A DNA stretch of 61,451 nucleotides. Origin: a virus. A program made the position numbers and the translations under genes. The stretch lies in the IMG/VR virus record IMGVR_UViG_3300032462_000005, positions 1-61,451 of that record; one strand, 5' to 3'. Below, piece after piece: positions 58,254 through 61,451 of this stretch. The notes under the pieces were generated by a model, which was given only the letters and a program-made list of their open reading frames with translations, had not been told where the DNA came from and searched no databases. The number at the start of each line of letters is the position of its first letter. Position 1 is the stretch's first letter.

Positions 58254-58955
58254 TTAAGTGTGAATGCTCCACAAAACATTTTTTTGCACGCACACCGAAA
58301 ATGTTTCTCCCGCATCTGGCCCATGATAAATAAGCCCGCCGTTGTAACCGTAGGTGTAATACTGCGTATATTTATACCCATTTTTGTACGCATGTTCATT
58401 GATTAATTGTTCGTATCCTTCGTGGTTACGAATCCCTGTTTCTATCTTCAACTCCTCCACTACGCTTTGATGCGGATTTTGCTTTTCCTCTGCGTGCTTT
58501 TTAAAACATTCCCAGTATAGTTTATAGTCTAACGGAAAATACACAACAAAATTGAAACTATGGAGGCAACCATCATCGTGTAAGATAACTTTTTGCCTTG
58601 GCACTCTTATGTTAACCGGAGAAGTATCTTCGGCTGAAAATAAAAGTTGGGTCTCTATCATGGATTCTTGATGATTTATTACGATAGAGTTTGAGTTGTA
58701 GTTAACTCGAGTTAACCACGCCATTTTAGTTATAAAATCTTCTGCCATTTGTTCCGCAAGTTCTTGCTTGCCAAGATGCTTTAATGCGGTGATGTACCCC
58801 GCAATGGATCCTAGGCGGGCTCCACCTTGGGGGGTGAAATATGCGTAGTTCTTCCAGTGTTCTGCCAGAGAAAACAAATGTCGGTACATTTTGGTTTCTA
58901 ACAAATCTAAGCAGGTTGCTCCGTAATTTTCTATTTCTAAATCATTAGCATTCAT
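58254..58955 (-). CDS. DUF4120-like protein
   Basis: This 233-residue protein has a helical N-terminal half (RHLFSLAEHWKNYAYFTPQGG...) and a C-terminal beta-type domain ending YNGGLIYHGPDAG and LWSIHT, the ending I associate with DUF4120-type proteins on mobile elements. The family function is unknown. ATG follows AAGGAG. Confidence 0.6.
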   Translation of the reverse strand: MNANDLEIENYGATCLDLLETKMYRHLFSLAEHWKNYAYFTPQGGARLGSIAGYITALKHLGKQELAEQMAEDFITKMAWLTRVNYNSNSIVINHQESMIETQLLFSAEDTSPVNIRVPRQKVILHDDGCLHSFNFVVYFPLDYKLYWECFKKHAEEKQNPHQSVVEELKIETGIRNHEGYEQLINEHAYKNGYKYTQYYTYGYNGGLIYHGPDAGETFSVCVQKNVLWSIHT

Positions 58956-58982
58956 TAATTTTTCTCCTTAGTTTTTTTTTAT

Positions 58983-59321
58983 TTATTCTATTTCTAATGC
59001 AACAGAGGCACCGTCGCCCTCGACTCTTTGGCAATACCATTCTGCTGTGTCCACTTCCATATTCATGAGATCATAAGTGATATCGTCTCCATAAGCCGAG
59101 CCGTCGCCGGCTCCGCTGTACACATAGGCAGACCATGCCCAGTCTTCTATCTCGGATTCAAATGTATCGAAGTTTTTGTGAGGCTGGTTGCCCTTTCTTT
59201 TTAAGTTTATCAGTAAATTTCCTTCGTCACTTCCTCCTTCGAAATTAAGTACAATAGCTTCTATCCCAAACTTGCGAGCTCGGTCAAAAATTTCCCTTGG
59301 TAACGCTATTGGGTCTAACAT
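58983..59321 (-). CDS. DUF6878-like protein
   Basis: This 112-residue acidic protein contains VLNFEGGSDEGNLL, DWAWSAYVYSGAGDGSAYGD and EWYCQRVEGD, an arrangement matching DUF6878. The function is unknown. It is usually found with the next gene's family on plasmids and phages. ATG follows GGAGGAAG and overlaps the upstream gene by 7 bases. Confidence 0.7.
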   Translation of the reverse strand: MLDPIALPREIFDRARKFGIEAIVLNFEGGSDEGNLLINLKRKGNQPHKNFDTFESEIEDWAWSAYVYSGAGDGSAYGDDITYDLMNMEVDTAEWYCQRVEGDGASVALEIE

Positions 59322-59707
59322 TGTTTTTCTTCCTCCTCTGTGGGCGTTTGTTCGATTTTTAAAACGCTTTTAGTGCTTTTTTTAGCTACTCTCAACATCC
59401 AAGATTCTGGCTGTTCTGTGAGAGGTTTTAACCAAGTTTGAATCGTTGGGATAAATCCACAGTCTTCCTCTATGTGCTGTTCGGCAATGAATTTGACTGG
59501 GACTTTAATTTTATCACTGTTTACTATGGTGTGTCCAAATTTGTGTGTCGCCCATTCTACCCCTGCGGAATGGTGGCGCATAGCCCGATGAGTCCAATTA
59601 CCTGTGAAGCCTTTGGTCTCATCGAACCAGTTGTGGATTTCCATATAATCCTCGGCATTACCACCAAATCTGCTGGCGGAGGATACCGCATGATGATACG
59701 GTGTCAT
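59315..59707 (-). CDS. DUF6915-like protein
   Basis: This 130-residue protein begins with HHAVSSASRFGGNAEDYMEIHNWFDETKG and continues HRAMRHHSAGVEWATHKFG and VKFIAEQHIEEDCGFIP, matching DUF6915. The histidine-rich N-terminus suggests a metal site. The function is unknown. ATG follows AAGGAG. Conserved on mobile elements together with DUF6878-like genes. Confidence 0.75.
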   Translation of the reverse strand: MTPYHHAVSSASRFGGNAEDYMEIHNWFDETKGFTGNWTHRAMRHHSAGVEWATHKFGHTIVNSDKIKVPVKFIAEQHIEEDCGFIPTIQTWLKPLTEQPESWMLRVAKKSTKSVLKIEQTPTEEEEKQC

Positions 59708-59737
59708 TTCTAATCTCCTTTTTATAAATTTAACTCT

Positions 59738-59899
59738 TTACCATTGAGTTTTAATTGTTGTGCTTATGTTTATTTTTTGTATCACGTTGGGATTGGTTGG
59801 ATACACTTCGGTGCTGGTGGTGTATTCCAGCGTGCGTGTACAGCCTATGTTGCCTAACAACACTAATGTTAACAACACAACACTTAGCTTTATCCTCAT
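59738..59899 (-). CDS. Small lipoprotein (53 aa)
   Basis: ATG at 59899 follows AAGGAGG, opening MRIKLSVVLLTLVLLGNIGC, a short signal sequence with a lipobox-like end (NIGC, an imperfect lipobox lacking the usual Leu at -3). The remaining 33 residues (TRTLEYTTSTEVYPTNPNVI...) are Thr/Pro/Asn-rich and end in TQW. It would be lipid-anchored in the cell envelope. Rz1-type spanin is a possibility, but there is no neighbour spanin and few prolines. Superinfection exclusion is another possibility. Confidence 0.6.
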   Translation of the reverse strand: MRIKLSVVLLTLVLLGNIGCTRTLEYTTSTEVYPTNPNVIQKINISTTIKTQW

Positions 59900-59949
59900 T
59901 CAAACCTCCTTTTGGGTGTGCAAATACGCACACAATATAATTGATAAAA

Positions 59950-61209
59950 TTACTTCAACTTGTCGATTCTTTCGCCAATCCACCGCATTACAGGCACAGC
60001 CATTGAGTTGCCTAATGCTTTGTAACGCAGACCATCAGGACATTCGCTTGCTGATTTTTTACCCCAAGGAATCGCGGTGTAATCGTCTGGAAATCCTTGA
60101 AGTCGCTCGCATTCACGAGGGGTCAGACGGCGAACTGCCAAAGGGAATGTGTTAATAACAACCCCCTCAACTGGAGAACCGTCTGACTGAAAACCACTGT
60201 CTGGGTTGGCACGCAATGTTCCAGCCTTTTTTGCTGTTGAAAAACAAAGAATTGAAGGTTCATGCCCTTTTGTTTCTCTACGCAAAGTTCCAATTGTGCC
60301 ATCTGTCATTACATTCATTACGCTGCCACCCTGATCCATTAAAACAATTGGATGTACCACGATGTCGCTTGCACCTTTGTGATCGCGGGCAGCCATGGTC
60401 GAAGCTACTGGTGCAGTCCCATACTCTCCACTACTTTGTCGATCAAAGCACATGGCTTGCATAACTGTAGGACCTGACGCATTAGAACTACTACCCGGTG
60501 TGCCTAGCGTTGCCGCTACCTCACCAGTGATCGAACCGTTGTAACAATCCGTACCAATTGCATAGTTACCATTGGCTATTTGATCGGCATCGACGCCACG
60601 CTCTCCAGAGCCATCTGTAAGAGTGGCGGCAATTTTTTGCCCCTTTTCGCGGCTCGGCGTAGGATTCCGGCGCACGCTTTCGGACTCAAATAAAACTTGG
60701 GCGGCACGGCCTGCGTCTCCAAGACATCCGACAACGAACACACGACGACGTCTTTGCGCCACTCCGAACCATTGAGCGTCCAGCACCCTAAAGGCGAACC
60801 CATACCCCAAGTTCCCCAGCGCTCCGAGGAAGGTTCCAAAATCCCTTCCTTGGTTACTTGACAGAACGCCAGGGACATTTTCCCAAACGAGCCACCGAGG
60901 TTGGTAACTTTCAGCGATTGCAAGATAGGTAAGCATAAGATTACCTCTGGGGTCTTCAAGACCTTTGCGTAATCCTGCGATGCTAAAACTTTGGCAAGGA
61001 GTTCCTCCGACGAGTAGGTCGATTTCTGCATGTGGTTTCCAATCTTTATACTTAGTCATGTCGCCAAGGTTAGGCACGGTTGGGTAGTGGTGCCTGAGTA
61101 CTGCGGAAGGAAACTTATCAATTTCAGAAAAAGCCACTGGCACCCATTTAAGTGGATGCCATGCGACAGTGGCTGCTTCTATGCCGGAGCACACAGATAA
61201 GTATTTCAT
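59950..61209 (-). CDS. DNA (cytosine-5) methyltransferase
   Basis: This 419-residue C5 methyltransferase is complete. Motif I is SVCSGIEAATVAWH, motif IV is GGTPCQSFS (catalytic Cys), motif VI is ENVPGVL, motif VIII is QRRRRVFVVG, motif IX/X are RLTPRECERLQGFPDDY and ALGNSMAVPV. A long variable region (about 200-330, target recognition) lies between VIII and IX. It would protect phage DNA from restriction. No partner restriction enzyme is seen. ATG overlaps the upstream stop by four bases. Confidence 0.93.
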   Translation of the reverse strand: MKYLSVCSGIEAATVAWHPLKWVPVAFSEIDKFPSAVLRHHYPTVPNLGDMTKYKDWKPHAEIDLLVGGTPCQSFSIAGLRKGLEDPRGNLMLTYLAIAESYQPRWLVWENVPGVLSSNQGRDFGTFLGALGNLGYGFAFRVLDAQWFGVAQRRRRVFVVGCLGDAGRAAQVLFESESVRRNPTPSREKGQKIAATLTDGSGERGVDADQIANGNYAIGTDCYNGSITGEVAATLGTPGSSSNASGPTVMQAMCFDRQSSGEYGTAPVASTMAARDHKGASDIVVHPIVLMDQGGSVMNVMTDGTIGTLRRETKGHEPSILCFSTAKKAGTLRANPDSGFQSDGSPVEGVVINTFPLAVRRLTPRECERLQGFPDDYTAIPWGKKSASECPDGLRYKALGNSMAVPVMRWIGERIDKLK

Positions 61210-61436
61210 TTTTCAACGCCACAGGTTAGACTTAACAATCCCAAATAGACAGCTTTCGCCATGTCCTCTTTAGTTGCGTAATAAATTGGAGTATTTCCCG
61301 TCTTTACTAAATACCCATTTCCTATGCAACTGATTCTTAACTGCGTACTCGTGTCATTGCCGTCTTTTCTAACCACAAGCACTGGAACGATCAAAGCTTG
61401 CGTTTCAGCTGCTGCGATATCGGGGCTAGGCACCAT
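61206..61436 (-). CDS. Small hypothetical protein
   Basis: This 76-residue protein is not recognised. It starts MVPSPDIAAAETQALIVPVLV and contains a compact beta-type core (RISCIGNGYLVKTGNTPIYYATKEDM). ATG at 61436 follows AAAGGAAA. It is coupled to the methyltransferase by an ATGA overlap, so it is co-transcribed. It lies at the right edge of the window. Confidence 0.58.
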   Translation of the reverse strand: MVPSPDIAAAETQALIVPVLVVRKDGNDTSTQLRISCIGNGYLVKTGNTPIYYATKEDMAKAVYLGLLSLTCGVEK

Positions 61437-61451
61437 ATAATTTTCCTTTTT

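Noticed and set aside
59751-59933. 60-residue minus frame over the lipoprotein gene
   Set aside because: It has no ribosome site. The overlapping 53-residue frame has a perfect one and a signal/lipobox.
1-61451. Reassignment of TAG to glutamine (alternative genetic code)
   Set aside because: Many well-supported genes end at TAG, including the portal gene, and the Cys-rich gene before it ends in TAG with two more in-frame TAGs shortly after. The few in-frame TAGs are confined mostly to accessory genes.
1-61451. tRNA genes, integrase, terminase and capsid genes
   Set aside because: None could be recognised in the window by eye; absence here does not mean absence from the genome.

Overview
The window is an interior segment of a large, virulent-type double-stranded DNA phage genome infecting a bacterium, probably Gram-negative. 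Evidence for a phage: a portal-like protein (20496..22418), a self-contained replication and recombination block (RecA/UvsX-like, family A DNA polymerase, TOPRIM primase, DnaB-like helicase, UvsW-like helicase, Rad50/Mre11 pair), tightly packed genes with ATGA stop/start overlaps and strong Shine-Dalgarno sites, and almost complete strand bias. Every convincing gene but one (48411..48848) is on the minus strand, so transcription runs from high to low coordinates. I recognise no terminase, major capsid, tail, integrase, tRNA or CRISPR array here, so the rest of the virion genes must lie outside. The standard bacterial code is used (many genes end in TAG).

Layout in direction of transcription (right to left). 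61.4-56.9 kb: a 5-methylcytosine DNA methyltransferase, a tiny lipoprotein and a run of small proteins resembling domain-of-unknown-function families that often travel together on mobile DNA. 56.8-55.0 kb: a tandem array of eight related small genes built from Trp-Ser/Arg-Ser/Gly-Ser repeats, most coupled by ATGATAA overlaps; this is the most unusual structure in the window. 54.7-48.8 kb: small accessory genes, including an RNA polymerase alpha-CTD-like protein, a methyltransferase and a module flanked by 76-bp inverted repeats. Several reading frames in 56.8-51 kb are broken by an in-frame TAG or a single-base frame change.

48.4-26 kb: DNA metabolism: Mre11/Rad50, UvsW-like helicase, DnaB-like helicase, primase, a uracil-DNA-glycosylase/proofreading exonuclease/polymerase fusion, a candidate single-strand-binding protein, RecA/UvsX-like recombinase, DEDDh exonuclease and a resolvase-like nuclease. 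26-20 kb: unknown proteins leading to the portal.

20.5-12.3 kb: surface or host-modification genes (four glycosyltransferase-like proteins, a methyltransferase, an acyl carrier protein, a secreted c-type cytochrome-like protein) around an FtsZ/tubulin-like GTPase. 12.3-3.4 kb: alanine/glycine-rich, repeat-bearing proteins sharing short Glu-Lys-Lys-Ala motifs, plausibly internal virion proteins. 3.2-0.1 kb: a membrane-anchored HNH nuclease, a zinc metallopeptidase-like protein, a sulfotransferase and another glycosyltransferase. The combination of sulfotransferase, at least six glycosyltransferases, ACP and cytochrome suggests substantial remodelling of surface glycans or host physiology. A planctomycete-like host is conceivable from the cytochrome but is only a guess.
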